DNA of 42,273 nt. Source: an uncultured Methylobacillus sp. (GTDB lineage Bacteria > Pseudomonadota > Gammaproteobacteria > Burkholderiales > Methylophilaceae). Of the stretch, positions 25,330 through 35,205 are shown piece by piece. A model generated the notes under the pieces. That model had not been told where the DNA came from. It ran no database searches and worked only from the letters and a program-made list of their open reading frames with translations. The stretch is taken from positions 1 through 42,273 of the forward strand of contig CAMLDQ010000009.1 in assembly GCA_946478965.1 (NCBI GenBank), read 5' to 3'. Positions within the stretch are counted from its first letter, which is position 1; the number at the start of each line of letters is the position of its first letter. Position numbers and translations under genes: made by a program.

Positions 25330-26297
25330 TCGCCTTCCTCACCGATAATGCCGAACGCCTGGCAGGCGGCCACAATAACGCGGCGCTCAGTCTCGGTCCA
25401 GGCATCCACAGTAGATCCCCCGATATGCGGGGTCAGGATCAGGTTGTCATGCTCGCGTGCGTAACGGGCCACGGGCGTGTCGGCAAAATGATCGGAAAAG
25501 TCTAAGCGATACTCGCCATCCACCGTATCGAGCGCAGCAGCCCACAGGTGTCGACTGACTAGGAGGTCGAGCAATGCATCGGTGTCCAGCAACTCGCCGC
25601 GTGCTGTATTGACCACGATGGCTTGAGCCGGCAGCGCCTCCAATATGCTACGGGAAACCAGGCCGCGCGTTTTCTCGTTGGCCACCGCATGCAGGCTAAG
25701 AACGTCGGAGCGGCGCGCTAGCTCGAGCAGATCGTGCATACGGCCGGGTGCATCGGCAACATAAGGATCGTACCAAGCGACTTGCATGCCCATGGCGGTG
25801 GCCACGGCAGCTACCTTGCGCCCCAGTCGGCCATAGCCGACGAGACCGAGGCGCAAACGCGACATCATGCGTGGAGCTCCCCAGGGGCGACGGTCCCAAC
25901 GTCCCGAGACGGCAGCGCCATGCGCGGCAGGAATACGCCGTGAGGCGGCTAGCATAAGCCCGATGGCGTGTTCGGCGGTAGGCGTGATAGTGTCCAGAAA
26001 AGCTTGCTGGTCATGCAGAGCACAGACGGCGATGCCGCGCTCGGCAGCTGCTTGCAAATCGATATGCGGAACCCCCGTCGTATTCGAGGCAATTGCCTTG
26101 AGGCGCAGGCATTTTTGCATGCGTGCCGCATCGACGCGGAAGCCCAATGGGGCAAACAGCAATTCGGCGCGCGCCAGCACTTCGTCGGAGCTGGCATCCG
26201 GATGTTCGAGTTCCAGCAGTTCAAAATGCCTTGCCAGAAGGGCCAGATTTTGCGGCTGGTACTTGAGGATTCTGTAATAGAGGGCAACTGGCTTCAT
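25326..26297 (-). CDS. D-isomer-specific 2-hydroxyacid dehydrogenase
   Basis: A 323-residue NAD-dependent dehydrogenase of the SerA/phosphoglycerate dehydrogenase type. It has the dinucleotide motif GLVGYGRLGRKVA (about residue 150) and the catalytic Arg in VVNTARGELLD. The acidic partner lies in AALDTVDGEYRLDF and the catalytic His in LTPHIGGST. No ACT or other regulatory domain follows. It is embedded between neuC (5-base gap) and neuA (ATGA overlap), so it almost certainly works in the same pathway, although standard sialic, legionaminic and pseudaminic acid routes need no such enzyme. It may supply or modify a 2-keto/2-hydroxy acid group of the sugar or of an attached acid. Substrate unknown. 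Confidence 0.88.
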   Translation of the reverse strand: MKPVALYYRILKYQPQNLALLARHFELLELEHPDASSDEVLARAELLFAPLGFRVDAARMQKCLRLKAIASNTTGVPHIDLQAAAERGIAVCALHDQQAFLDTITPTAEHAIGLMLAASRRIPAAHGAAVSGRWDRRPWGAPRMMSRLRLGLVGYGRLGRKVAAVATAMGMQVAWYDPYVADAPGRMHDLLELARRSDVLSLHAVANEKTRGLVSRSILEALPAQAIVVNTARGELLDTDALLDLLVSRHLWAAALDTVDGEYRLDFSDHFADTPVARYAREHDNLILTPHIGGSTVDAWTETERRVIVAACQAFGIIGEEGE

Positions 26298-26302
26298 GGT
26301 TC

Positions 26303-27481
26303 TCAGTATGTCATGCGCTTGATCATTAGCTGCTTGTCCAGTACCGCTTCCTTCAGTACTGTGACGATGCGTTCCCCGGCATGGCCATCGCCGTAGGGCT
26401 GGCTACAATTCTGAACCTGCTCACGAAACTCCACATTATGCAATGCGGTCTGCAACGTAGCGCGGATCGTCTCGCGCTCATGCGGTGCGTGAATCACGTT
26501 TTCGGCGTGCAGTCTCCCTTCCTGCCGGCGCCCGACATTGATGGTGGGCAGACGGAAAGTCGGGGTCTCGATAATCCCGGCGGAGCTGTTGCCGACAAAC
26601 ACCGAAGCCATGGCGAGCAGGCCCCAGAAAATTGGTGCGTCGAGATTGACGCGAACTCGGAACTGCGGACCCACGGCCAGCTCCTCGATGGCTTGAATGA
26701 TGCCGCCGTAGCCAACATCGGAGCAAGGGTGCACCACGACAGTCTGGTAGCCCAGTTCGCGCACCGGGATCAAAGTCTCTACCATCTGCTGATAGGCAGC
26801 ATCGGGCGCCGTGGTTTCGGAATGCTGCAGCACCACCACAATAGGTTTGGCAGGATCGAGATCGAGTAGGCTTGAAACCTCTTCACGACTAGCGTACTGG
26901 CCGGCGACGATGAGATCGATATGGTTATCGCCAACGACATGTACACGCCAGGGCTCCTCGCCCATACCGAGAATGCGCTCACCGCTTTCCTGCGTCGAAG
27001 GGAAGTGCAGATGCGACAGCTTGGTCACGGCATGACGCACCTGCTCGTCCACCGAGCCTGAAATGTCGCCGCCTTGCAGGTGAGCGACCGGGATGCCGAG
27101 CGAAGTCGTGGCCATGGCGGTAGCCAGTACTTCGCCGCGATCTCCGTACAATATGCAGATATCTGGGCGCAACTCGGCCAGCACGTCGCTCATCCGCGTC
27201 AGACATACACCCAGGGCGCGCGCTCTATCCACCGGCAAGTCGCCCTGTTGCTCCATGTCAACCGCAGCGGCGATCTCAAACTCCTGTTGCACCTCGGCAA
27301 TGGTATTGCCGAACTTTGCGCTGACATGCTGATCCGTCACCACCAACTGCAACTCAATGTCCGGATCATCACGCAGAAGGCGCAACATAGGCTTCATGGC
27401 GCCAAAGCCGCCCCGTTTGCCTGTAAGAACAAAGATTTTGCGTGGCCGGGCTTCGCCAGTTTGGAGTTCAGGATTGTTCAT
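26303..27481 (-). CDS. neuC: hydrolysing UDP-N-acetylhexosamine 2-epimerase (NeuC/LegG family)
   Basis: A 392-residue GT-B-fold enzyme. The family members turn UDP-GlcNAc (or a UDP-diacetamido sugar) into the free ManNAc-type sugar plus UDP. Signatures seen are KIFVLTGKRGGFGAMKPM, ILYGDRGEVLATAMA, VAHLQGGDISGSVDEQVRHAVTKLSHLHF and VFVGNSSAGIIET. These distinguish it from the non-hydrolysing WecB, also encoded in the locus. No LegB/LegC/LegH or PseB/PseC genes are visible, which favours UDP-GlcNAc as substrate. The ATG at 27481 overlaps the ABC-transporter stop by 4 bases. It is the first of the nonulosonate genes in the direction of transcription. Confidence 0.9.
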   Translation of the reverse strand: MNNPELQTGEARPRKIFVLTGKRGGFGAMKPMLRLLRDDPDIELQLVVTDQHVSAKFGNTIAEVQQEFEIAAAVDMEQQGDLPVDRARALGVCLTRMSDVLAELRPDICILYGDRGEVLATAMATTSLGIPVAHLQGGDISGSVDEQVRHAVTKLSHLHFPSTQESGERILGMGEEPWRVHVVGDNHIDLIVAGQYASREEVSSLLDLDPAKPIVVVLQHSETTAPDAAYQQMVETLIPVRELGYQTVVVHPCSDVGYGGIIQAIEELAVGPQFRVRVNLDAPIFWGLLAMASVFVGNSSAGIIETPTFRLPTINVGRRQEGRLHAENVIHAPHERETIRATLQTALHNVEFREQVQNCSQPYGDGHAGERIVTVLKEAVLDKQLMIKRMTY

Positions 27482-29262
27482 TTCTCTTCTATGTCTGAGT
27501 AGCTACAGACGCGATGCACGCGTCCATCGAGCAGTTCGACGATTTGCGTGCACTTCTTCAAAGTGGAAAGACGATGCGCAATGGTCAACACGGTCAACTC
27601 CGCGCTAAGTCCGTCAATGGCCTGCATCACCGCTTCCTCGGTTTCGGTGTCGAGCGCGCTGGTAGCCTCATCGAAGATGATTAATTTGGCTTGCTTGTAG
27701 AGTGCCCGGGCAATACCGATGCGTTGACGCTGTCCGCCGGAGAGGCGTACGCCGCGCTCGCCAACGAAGGTTTTGTACTTTTGCGGGAGTGATTCAACGA
27801 AGTCGGCGTTCTGTGCCTGTTGTGCGGCGCGGCGTACTCGTTCGCGGTCAATCTTGTCGGTTATTATGCCAAATGCAATATTTTCCTCAATCGAAGCGTC
27901 GACAAGAAAAATTGCCTGCGGTACATGCGCAATATGCTGTTGCCAAGCTCGGCTGTTGGCTGCAGTTACCGGCACGCCGTCAATTTCCAGGGTGCCCCCT
28001 GTCGGCTGCAAGAGAGCCATGACCACATCCAGCAGCGTGCTCTTGCCGCTACCGGTCGCGCCGATGAAGCCGACGCGGCTTCCCTTGTCGATGGTCAGGT
28101 CTATCCCGTCCAGCACTTGCGGCGTCGCCGGGCTGTAGCGGAAGGAAAGTCGATGGAGGCGAATCTCGCGCTCGAAAGCCAGAGGGGTTTCGTCCTTATG
28201 TCCGGCATGTTCCGGCATGGGTTGGTCGAGCAGATCCAAGGCAGCGCGCAACGAGGCCTTACCGCCGAGGATGGTGGTCCATGCAAGGTACACTTGCTGT
28301 AACAATGGCAGTAGGCGCTGCGCGCCTAGTGCAAGGGCACCGAGAATGGGAATGGCGTCGCTAACGCCGCTGGGTCGCTGCGAAAGCGTGTATGCCAGCC
28401 CCGCAATCAGCACCATGCCCAAGGCTTCCATGAAATAACGGGGACTGAAACCGATGAAAGCATTGTTGGCCTGTGCATTACGCATGGGCAAGTCGGCGGA
28501 GCGGTATTTTCGGCAATAAGTCGGCTGGGTGCCATCGATTAGCACATCGCGTATGCCGCCAAGCCCTTCCTGAAGCGCCTTAATAACTTGGCTTGATTCC
28601 TGGGCAATGCGCTGGCTGTTGGCATCTAGGCGTCTCCGTACAAGGCGAATGATAACTACGTAGATGGCGCCGAAACCACCAAAGCTTAGCAATGCAATAA
28701 CCGGATCAATCCACAGCAATACCAATAAAATGGTGAAGAGAATGATCCCGGAACCGATCAGATTCAAGCACATCAGGATGATGACGGTCACCATATCGGT
28801 ACGCTTTACGATGCTGGTAACAATCTCGCTGCTATGGCGAGCGACATGCACGGCATAGGGCTGATACAAGGTGCGCTCATACATTTCTATGCTCAAATCA
28901 GCTCCAGTCGCATAGGAGTATTTGGTGCTGGCCCAGTACATCAAAAGCCGCGAACCCGTCGCGCCAAGCGCGAAGAAAACGAACATCAGTGTCAGTGGTA
29001 ACAATAGGCCCTGAGGAGATGTAAAGCCCATTGCCTGCAGTATTGGCGCGGCCAGATGGTGTTCGAACAGCCTCTGTGGTGCCGTCAGCACTACGAGGAA
29101 GGGCAGGACCGCGCCGATGCTGAAAATTTCAGCGAAGGAAGCGAGCACCATCAAGCCAAGCAGCAGCAGAAACTGACTTCGTCTGCGCGCGCTGATATGG
29201 TGCCAGAGCAACAGCAACAGCTCAGAAATGGGCTGCGCTGACGGTACATTCGGCTGAGTCAC
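27478..29262 (-). CDS. ABC transporter, fused membrane and ATPase domains (PglK/MsbA type)
   Basis: A 594-residue half-size exporter. Residues about 20-310 contain six hydrophobic segments (for example [13 protein letters not shown] and [15 protein letters not shown]). The ATPase domain has Walker [10 protein letters not shown], signature [15 protein letters not shown], Walker [13 protein letters not shown] and H-loop TIAHRLSTL. The domain order and length match MsbA, and PglK, the flippase for lipid-linked oligosaccharides. The start is set at GTG 29262, which makes a 4-base GTGA overlap with the fcl stop; the longer frame to 29340 reads into fcl. As no Wzx is visible, it is the best candidate for moving the lipid-linked glycan across the inner membrane. 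Confidence 0.88.
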   Translation of the reverse strand: MTQPNVPSAQPISELLLLLWHHISARRRSQFLLLLGLMVLASFAEIFSIGAVLPFLVVLTAPQRLFEHHLAAPILQAMGFTSPQGLLLPLTLMFVFFALGATGSRLLMYWASTKYSYATGADLSIEMYERTLYQPYAVHVARHSSEIVTSIVKRTDMVTVIILMCLNLIGSGIILFTILLVLLWIDPVIALLSFGGFGAIYVVIIRLVRRRLDANSQRIAQESSQVIKALQEGLGGIRDVLIDGTQPTYCRKYRSADLPMRNAQANNAFIGFSPRYFMEALGMVLIAGLAYTLSQRPSGVSDAIPILGALALGAQRLLPLLQQVYLAWTTILGGKASLRAALDLLDQPMPEHAGHKDETPLAFEREIRLHRLSFRYSPATPQVLDGIDLTIDKGSRVGFIGATGSGKSTLLDVVMALLQPTGGTLEIDGVPVTAANSRAWQQHIAHVPQAIFLVDASIEENIAFGIITDKIDRERVRRAAQQAQNADFVESLPQKYKTFVGERGVRLSGGQRQRIGIARALYKQAKLIIFDEATSALDTETEEAVMQAIDGLSAELTVLTIAHRLSTLKKCTQIVELLDGRVHRVCSYSDIEEK

Positions 29263-30206
29263 GCACTTGCTCCAAGGCTTTGCTGATAGGCGTGGTAGGT
29301 CTTGCGTAGCCCTTCGGTTAGCCCCGTTTGCGATCGCCATCCCAGCTTGGCAAGCCGCTCTACATTCAAGAGCTTGCGCGGTGTACCATCCGGTTTTGAT
29401 GCGTCAAATACAATCTCACCCGCAAACCCCACAGTCTGCATGATTTGCTTGGCCAGTTCGCGAATGGTCACGTCCGTACCTGTGCCGACGTTGTAGATTC
29501 CGTCAACAATGTCATCGCGTTCCATCAGAAAGATACATGCGTCGGCCATATCGTCGACATAGAGGAATTCACGCATGGGTTTGCCGGAACCCCAGACTTG
29601 TAATGATTTTTCTCCCCGCAGCTTGGCTTCATGTGCTTTGCGAAGCAACGCTGGAAGTACATGCGAATTGTTGAGGTCATAGCTGTCATTTGGGCCGTAA
29701 AGATTGGTCGGCATTACGCTGACGTAGCGGCGCCCGAACTGGCGGTTGTATGACTCGCAGAGCTTGATGCCCGCGATCTTGGCGATGGCGTAGGGCTCAT
29801 TGGTTGCCTCCAACGGGCCACTCAGTAGATATTCCTCGCGGATGGGCTGAGGGCAATCACGCGGATAGATGCAACTAGAACCCAGAAAAAGGAGGCGTTC
29901 CACGCCGGCGGTATGGGCCGCATGAATTAGATTAGCCTCGATTTGTAGATTCTGATAAATAAAGTCAGCTCGGTACAGATTGTTGGCCTGTATGCCGCCG
30001 ACCTTGGCTGCCGCAATATAGATATACGCTGGTTTTTCATTCGTTATGAAATCGCTTACAGAGCTTTGGTCCAGAAGGTCAAGCTCATGACGCGAACGAG
30101 TCAGGATATTGCTGTATCCCTTGGATTCTAGACTACGAACGATAGCAGAACCGACCATGCCGCGATGGCCCGCCACGAAAATCTTCGCCTTCTTGTCCAT
30201 GCTCAT
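29259..30206 (-). CDS. fcl: GDP-L-fucose synthase
   Basis: A 315-residue SDR that epimerises and reduces GDP-4-keto-6-deoxy-D-mannose to GDP-L-fucose. It shows the cofactor motif [13 protein letters not shown] and [12 protein letters not shown], typical of Fcl/Wca[17 protein letters not shown] and the catalytic YAIAKIAG (Tyr-x-x-x-Lys) follow, then [13 protein letters not shown]. The ATG overlaps the gmd stop (ATGA). With ManC and Gmd immediately upstream it completes the GDP-L-fucose pathway. Confidence 0.96.
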   Translation of the reverse strand: MSMDKKAKIFVAGHRGMVGSAIVRSLESKGYSNILTRSRHELDLLDQSSVSDFITNEKPAYIYIAAAKVGGIQANNLYRADFIYQNLQIEANLIHAAHTAGVERLLFLGSSCIYPRDCPQPIREEYLLSGPLEATNEPYAIAKIAGIKLCESYNRQFGRRYVSVMPTNLYGPNDSYDLNNSHVLPALLRKAHEAKLRGEKSLQVWGSGKPMREFLYVDDMADACIFLMERDDIVDGIYNVGTGTDVTIRELAKQIMQTVGFAGEIVFDASKPDGTPRKLLNVERLAKLGWRSQTGLTEGLRKTYHAYQQSLGASA

Positions 30207-31309
30207 TCGTGGTAATCGTAGGCTGAGAAGCCGTGCTTCTTGACCAGTTCGTCACGCTCCGCGCTCTTTAGGTCTTCATGTACCATTTCTTTTACCAGCT
30301 CAGCGAAGCTTGTGCGCGGCGTCCAGCCGAGTTGCTGCTTTGCCTTGGTCGCGTCGCCAAGCAGGGTCTCGACTTCGGTGGGGCGAAAGTATTTTGGGTC
30401 GACTGCTATGATGGGGTGACCAGGTTTCAAATGCGGCAAGGGTGATTCCAAACATCCCTTTTCTTCTATCCCGCTGCCTTCCCACCGAATTTTAATTCCA
30501 AGCTCCGTTGCGGCAGCGTTGACGAAGTCGCGCACACTGTATTGAACACCAGTGGCAATAACGAAATCTTCGGGCTTCTCCTGTTGAAGCATAAGCCACT
30601 GCATTTCGACATAGTCGCGTGCATGGCCCCAGTCGCGCTTGGAATCGAGATTGCCCAAATAAAGGCAATCCTGCAGACCTAGCTTGATGCGCGACAGCGC
30701 TCGCGTAATTTTGCGCGTAACAAACGTCTCGCCCCGTATCGGGGATTCATGGTTGAACAAAATGCCGTTGCAGGCATACATGCCATAAGCTTCACGGTAA
30801 TTCACCACAATCCAGTAGCCATAAAGCTTGGCAACGGCATAAGGGCTTCTGGGATAAAAGGGTGTAGTTTCTTTTTGCGGAGTCTCCTGGACGAGACCGT
30901 AGAGTTCGGAAGTACTGGCCTGGTAGAAACGGGTTTTCTTTTCCAAGCCAAGAATACGGATGGCTTCCAGGATGCGCAGGACGCCCAGTGCATCCGAGTT
31001 GGCGGTGTATTCAGGCTCTTCAAACGAAACAGCAACATGGCTCTGGGCTGCAAGGTTATAGATTTCATCAGGCTGTATCTGTTGGATGATGCGAATGAGA
31101 GATGAGGTATCGGTCATATCGCCATGGTGGAGAAAGAAGCGGACATTTTTCTCGTGGCGGTCCTGATACAGGTGATCGATACGATCGGTATTGAAAAGCG
31201 ATGTGCGGCGCTTGAGCCCGTGAACGACATAACCCTTCTTGAGTAGAAATTCAGCCAAATAGGCTCCATCTTGGCCGGTAATTCCTGTAATCAGCGCAGT
31301 TTTACTCAT
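30203..31309 (-). CDS. gmd: GDP-mannose 4,6-dehydratase
   Basis: A 368-residue SDR that converts GDP-D-mannose into GDP-4-keto-6-deoxy-D-mannose. Features are the cofactor motif [17 protein letters not shown], the family-specific [45 protein letters not shown], and the catalytic [31 protein letters not shown] is the known Gmd signature. The gene is 11 bases after manC and overlaps fcl through ATGA. The length is standard. Confidence 0.97.
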   Translation of the reverse strand: MSKTALITGITGQDGAYLAEFLLKKGYVVHGLKRRTSLFNTDRIDHLYQDRHEKNVRFFLHHGDMTDTSSLIRIIQQIQPDEIYNLAAQSHVAVSFEEPEYTANSDALGVLRILEAIRILGLEKKTRFYQASTSELYGLVQETPQKETTPFYPRSPYAVAKLYGYWIVVNYREAYGMYACNGILFNHESPIRGETFVTRKITRALSRIKLGLQDCLYLGNLDSKRDWGHARDYVEMQWLMLQQEKPEDFVIATGVQYSVRDFVNAAATELGIKIRWEGSGIEEKGCLESPLPHLKPGHPIIAVDPKYFRPTEVETLLGDATKAKQQLGWTPRTSFAELVKEMVHEDLKSAERDELVKKHGFSAYDYHE

Positions 31310-31320
31310 TATTTATTTGC

Positions 31321-32766
31321 CTAATGTCGATTGTAGTCATCCTCGAGGCGAAGGATGTCATCCTCACCCAGATAGCTACCGGATTGCACTTCAATAATTT
31401 CTAAGGGAGTATCGCCCGGATTGGTCAACCGATGAATTTGCCCGACCGGGATATAGGTGGACTGATTTTCACCTAGCACCAGCGTCTTATCGCCGCAGGT
31501 AATTTCCGCGGTACCTTTTACGACCACCCAATGCTCCGCGCGATGATGGTGCTTTTGCAAACTCAAACTAGCTTTGGGTTTGACCTGGATACGTTTGACT
31601 TTGAAGCGAGTGCCTTCATCAACACTGTCGTACCACCCCCATGGGCGATAGACTTTTCGATGGAGTGCATGTTCTTCTCGATGACATTCGCTCAATTGCT
31701 CGACTATGGTTTTGACGTCTTGGCTACGCGACAAATTGGCCACCAGTACGGCATCAGCAGTCTCTACGACGACTAGGTTTTCCACTCCAACCAATGCAAC
31801 GAGACGGCTGCTGGCGTGGACTAAGGTGTTACGGCTGTTGCTGGTGAGCACATCGCCATTATGGGCATTGCCTAGCGTATCTTTGGGCAACACTTTCCAG
31901 ACAGCATCCCAAGCGCCCAAATCGTTCCAACCAGCATCTAGAGGCGCCATCGCGATGGGAAAGGCACTACCTGGGCATCGCTCCATCACCGCATAGTCGA
32001 TCGATTGGCTAGGTATGGCAGAAAATTCTGCTTCGCCTGGTCGAATGAATGCGTGATCGTAATCGCGTTTATCCCAGGCGAGCCGAGAGGATTCCGCGAT
32101 ATCAGGGCGAAATGTGTTGAGCGCAGCTAGCCATGTTGATGCCTTGAGGACAAAGATACCTGCATTCCAGAAGTAGTCTCCCGTATTAACATATTGCTGA
32201 GCGGTAGCGGCATCCGGTTTTTCTACGAATCGTTGTACTGCCAGTATCGATTTTTTTTTGTCAGCTTCTGCCTGAATGTAACCGTAGCCAGTTTCGGGGC
32301 GATCCGGCGCAACGCCCAAGATCACAATTTTTCCTTGCTCAGCCTCTCGAATAGCGGATTGAAGTGTCAGTGTGAAGATATCTTCATTAACGATTGTTTG
32401 GTCGGCTGGAGTAACGACCAGAATCGGATCGGAGCCGGCCTCACATGCTGCAAGCCCAGCAAGGGTAAGTGCGGGAGCGGTATTTCGAGCAACAGGCTCC
32501 AGGAGGATTTTGCTCGCCTCGATCCCGGATTCGCGCAGTTGCTCTGATGCCAGAAAGCGATGCTCATCGTTAGTGACAACGATCGGAGCAGCCACAGTAA
32601 TATCGTCGGCATTAAGCCCGGCGAGGCGCCGGGCTGCGAGTTGGAATAGGCTTTCTTCCCCGGTAAGGCAAAGAAATTGTTTCGGGAAACCAGCACGTGA
32701 AAGCGGCCAAAGCCGTGTACCGGTGCCGCCGCAGAGTATGACAGGTTGAACCGCGAGGGAACTCAT
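31321..32766 (-). CDS. manC: bifunctional mannose-1-phosphate guanylyltransferase / mannose-6-phosphate isomerase
   Basis: A 481-residue type II enzyme. The N-terminal nucleotidyltransferase begins VILCGGTGTRLWPLSRAGFPKQF, with FVEKPDAATAQQYV in the middle. The C-terminal cupin carries the isomerase (HRKVYRPWGWYDSVDEG, KHHHRAEHWVVVKGTA, PVGQIHRLTNPG). It supplies GDP-D-mannose for Gmd. The start is taken at ATG 32766 because it forms a 4-base ATGA overlap with the dehydrogenase stop; an in-frame ATG three codons upstream is the alternative. No phosphomannomutase gene is present in the window, so ManB activity must be encoded elsewhere. Confidence 0.95.
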   Translation of the reverse strand: MSSLAVQPVILCGGTGTRLWPLSRAGFPKQFLCLTGEESLFQLAARRLAGLNADDITVAAPIVVTNDEHRFLASEQLRESGIEASKILLEPVARNTAPALTLAGLAACEAGSDPILVVTPADQTIVNEDIFTLTLQSAIREAEQGKIVILGVAPDRPETGYGYIQAEADKKKSILAVQRFVEKPDAATAQQYVNTGDYFWNAGIFVLKASTWLAALNTFRPDIAESSRLAWDKRDYDHAFIRPGEAEFSAIPSQSIDYAVMERCPGSAFPIAMAPLDAGWNDLGAWDAVWKVLPKDTLGNAHNGDVLTSNSRNTLVHASSRLVALVGVENLVVVETADAVLVANLSRSQDVKTIVEQLSECHREEHALHRKVYRPWGWYDSVDEGTRFKVKRIQVKPKASLSLQKHHHRAEHWVVVKGTAEITCGDKTLVLGENQSTYIPVGQIHRLTNPGDTPLEIIEVQSGSYLGEDDILRLEDDYNRH

Positions 32767-34058
32767 AAACGCCACAGACTAACTTGCTCTTTGTGTGACC
32801 GCACAGCAGGGTAAGCAGCCTTTATGTCCATGAATACGCCGGTAGGTTTGAGCTTCGTCAATAGCTCGCTAACTGGCATGTCCAAATATTGTCGGTGCGA
32901 AACAGCTGCAATAAGTGCCTCTGCTTCCGGCAATTGCTCCCATGTGGTTAACTGGATGCCGTATTCATGTGCGGCCTCCTCCGGCTCGGCGATTGGGTCA
33001 TGAACTATCATTTCACAACCATATTCCATAAGTTCCCGGATTAGATCTGCAACTTTCGAGTTGCGTAAGTCCGGGCAGTTTTCTTTAAAGGTGAGGCCCA
33101 GAACAATTACTTTTGCGCCCTTGATATTGCTTCCAGCGCTGATCATTTGCTTGACGGTCTGCTGTGCTACGTATGCGGCCATGCTGTCGTTGATGCGCCG
33201 GCCAGCAAGAATGACTTGGGGATGATAGCCAAGCATCTCGGCTTTATGAGTGAGATAGTAAGGATCAACACCAATGCAGTGCCCGCCAACCAGACCAGGA
33301 CGGAAAGGCAGGAAATTCCACTTGGTACCAGCTGCCTGCAGGACCTCAAGTGTGTCGATACCGAGCTTGTCAAAGATGATTGCCAATTCATTCATGAGCG
33401 CGATATTGAGATCGCGCTGAGTGTTCTCGATGACTTTGGCAGCTTCTGCTACTTTGATGGAAGTCGCGCGATGAACGCCGGCGGTGATAACTGATTCATA
33501 GAGATCACCAACAATCTTGAGCGTGGCCTGATCATCCCCCGATACGACTTTTACGATTCGGGTAATCGTACGTTCCTTGTCCCCAGGATTGACTCGCTCA
33601 GGGCTATAGCCGACATGGAAGTCCTGCTTCCATTTCATGCCTGAATGTTGTTCGAGCAATGGAATGCATACATCTTCCGTCGCCCCAGGGTATACGGTGG
33701 ATTCGTACACTACGATGGCACCCTTTTTCATGTGCTTGCCAACTGCTGTGGAGGATCCAACCAGCGGCGAGAAGTCCGGAATATGCGCTTCATCGACTGG
33801 AGTAGGCACTGCGATGATGATGACATCCGCTAGGCTAATAGCCTTCGCGTCGGTGGACACAGTAAGTTTCGTAGCCGCTTTAAGCTCTTCCGTACTAACT
33901 TCGCCTGTGGGGTCACAGTAATTCCTGTAGTTGGCAATTTTGGACTCGGAGAGGTCATAGCCGATGGTGCGGTATTTCTTGCCGAATTCAACGGCCAAAG
34001 GTAGGCCGACATAGCCTAGACCAACGATTGCAACGATTGTATTTTCGGAAATCGTCAT
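32763..34058 (-). CDS. tviB: UDP-N-acetylglucosamine/UDP-hexose 6-dehydrogenase, TviB family
   Basis: A 431-residue NAD-dependent nucleotide-sugar dehydrogenase that oxidises C6 to a uronic acid. The N-terminus has VAIVGLGYVGLPLAVEFG. The middle contains KVAEAAKVIENTQRDLNIALMNE and the catalytic-cysteine loop FRPGLVGGHCIGVDPYYLTHKAE. The C-terminal domain has VIVLGLTFKENCPDLRNSK. Compared with remembered TviB of Salmonella, long stretches are identical, more so than with UDP-glucose dehydrogenases. The ATG at 34058 is two bases after the epimerase stop; an upstream in-frame ATG at 34088 would overlap that gene. With the adjacent 4-epimerase it would yield a gluco/galacto pair of UDP-hexuronic acids. 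Confidence 0.93.
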   Translation of the reverse strand: MTISENTIVAIVGLGYVGLPLAVEFGKKYRTIGYDLSESKIANYRNYCDPTGEVSTEELKAATKLTVSTDAKAISLADVIIIAVPTPVDEAHIPDFSPLVGSSTAVGKHMKKGAIVVYESTVYPGATEDVCIPLLEQHSGMKWKQDFHVGYSPERVNPGDKERTITRIVKVVSGDDQATLKIVGDLYESVITAGVHRATSIKVAEAAKVIENTQRDLNIALMNELAIIFDKLGIDTLEVLQAAGTKWNFLPFRPGLVGGHCIGVDPYYLTHKAEMLGYHPQVILAGRRINDSMAAYVAQQTVKQMISAGSNIKGAKVIVLGLTFKENCPDLRNSKVADLIRELMEYGCEMIVHDPIAEPEEAAHEYGIQLTTWEQLPEAEALIAAVSHRQYLDMPVSELLTKLKPTGVFMDIKAAYPAVRSHKEQVSLWRL

Positions 34059-34060
34059 GA

Positions 34061-35068
34061 TTACACCTTGTAATAGCTTCGATACCAAGCGACAAAGCGG
34101 GCAATACCCTCCTCAATCGCTGTCGCGGGTTTGTAGTGAAACTGTTCGACCAAGTCATCGACATCAGCATGTGTATCGGGAACGTCGCCAGGCTGCAGTG
34201 GAAGAAGATCCATATCAGCTTTCTTGCCAATTGCCTTTTCGAGAGCGGCGATGTAGTCCATCAGCTCGGTTGGGCAATTGTTGCCGATGTTATATACACG
34301 CCAAGGTGCTTTGCTGCTAGCGGGGTCCGGTTGATCGCCATTCCACTCAGGATTTGATGGCGCAGGGCGATCGAGGATGCGGATGACACCCTCGACTATG
34401 TCGTCAATGTAGGTGAAGTCGCGGCGATGCTTGCCGTAATTGAAAACCTGAATCCTCTCGCCTGCGAGGATGGCCCGGGTGAATTTGAAGAGTGCCATGT
34501 CCGGGCGACCCCAGGGGCCATAGACGGTAAAGAAACGCAAGCCCGTGGTCGGCATACCATACAGGTGACTGTAGGTGTGGGCCATCAGTTCGTTTGATTT
34601 CTTGCTGGCGGCGTAAAGGGAAAGTGGATGGTCGACATTGTCGTGCACAGAAAAGGGCATCGCAGTGTTAGCCCCATACACGCTGGAACTGCTGGCGTAG
34701 ACCAGATGATCAACATCATTGTGGCGGCATCCTTCAAGAACGTGCGCGAAACCAACGATGTTGCTATCGATATAAGCCATGGGGTTTTCAATCGAGTAGC
34801 GTACGCCTGCTTGGGCGGCAAGATTGACCACTCGTTGTGGCTTGTGGCAGGCAAAGCAATCTTCGATAGCATTGCGATCGGCGAGGTCGATGCGTAAATG
34901 GGTATAGTTTGGGTGGCTTGCGAATCGCGCTAAACGGGCTTCTTTGATGGCAGGATCATAGTAGTTGTTGTGGTTGTCGATACCTACGACCGTGTCGCCA
35001 CGTTCCAGAAGCTTTAAGGTCAGCGTTGACCCTATGAACCCGGCTGCGCCAGTAATGAGTACTTTCAT
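34061..35068 (-). CDS. UDP-glucuronate 4-epimerase-like SDR
   Basis: A 335-residue extended SDR. It starts at ATG 35068 with the cofactor motif [16 protein letters not shown]; the open frame continues to 35119 without similarity. Characteristic of the UDP-glucuronate epimerase (GAE/CapI) group are [49 protein letters not shown], the catalytic YAASKKSNE, and [21 protein letters not shown]. It probably converts UDP-GlcA or the N-acetylated product of TviB into the galacto form. It is the first sugar enzyme after the regulator gene, with a 133-base gap that holds a stem-loop. Confidence 0.92.
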   Translation of the reverse strand: MKVLITGAAGFIGSTLTLKLLERGDTVVGIDNHNNYYDPAIKEARLARFASHPNYTHLRIDLADRNAIEDCFACHKPQRVVNLAAQAGVRYSIENPMAYIDSNIVGFAHVLEGCRHNDVDHLVYASSSSVYGANTAMPFSVHDNVDHPLSLYAASKKSNELMAHTYSHLYGMPTTGLRFFTVYGPWGRPDMALFKFTRAILAGERIQVFNYGKHRRDFTYIDDIVEGVIRILDRPAPSNPEWNGDQPDPASSKAPWRVYNIGNNCPTELMDYIAALEKAIGKKADMDLLPLQPGDVPDTHADVDDLVEQFHYKPATAIEEGIARFVAWYRSYYKV

Positions 35069-35185
35069 ATCCAGTTGCTTCGATAAGAATCGGGAGTGAG
35101 CATCCTGGTTCCCAAGCACGTAAACGAAGCTGCGTGGCGATCGGCAACAATTACCTCAGCATTCGAAAGGCGCACACAAACCTTG

Positions 35186-35205
35186 GTGATAATGCCGATT
35201 ATCAC
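35186..35205 (-). terminator. 8-bp stem-loop at the end of the MarR-type regulator gene
   Basis: Perfect inverted repeat, GTGATAAT at 35186-35193 and ATTATCAC at 35198-35205, with a 4-base GCCG loop (CGGC in the minus-strand RNA). It covers the stop codon of the regulator gene and lies about 120 bases before the first sugar gene. No U-rich tract follows, so it is not a standard intrinsic terminator. It could act as a pause, processing or attenuator element. As it lies downstream of the ops site, polymerase carrying RfaH would be expected to pass it. The role is inferred. Confidence 0.4.
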
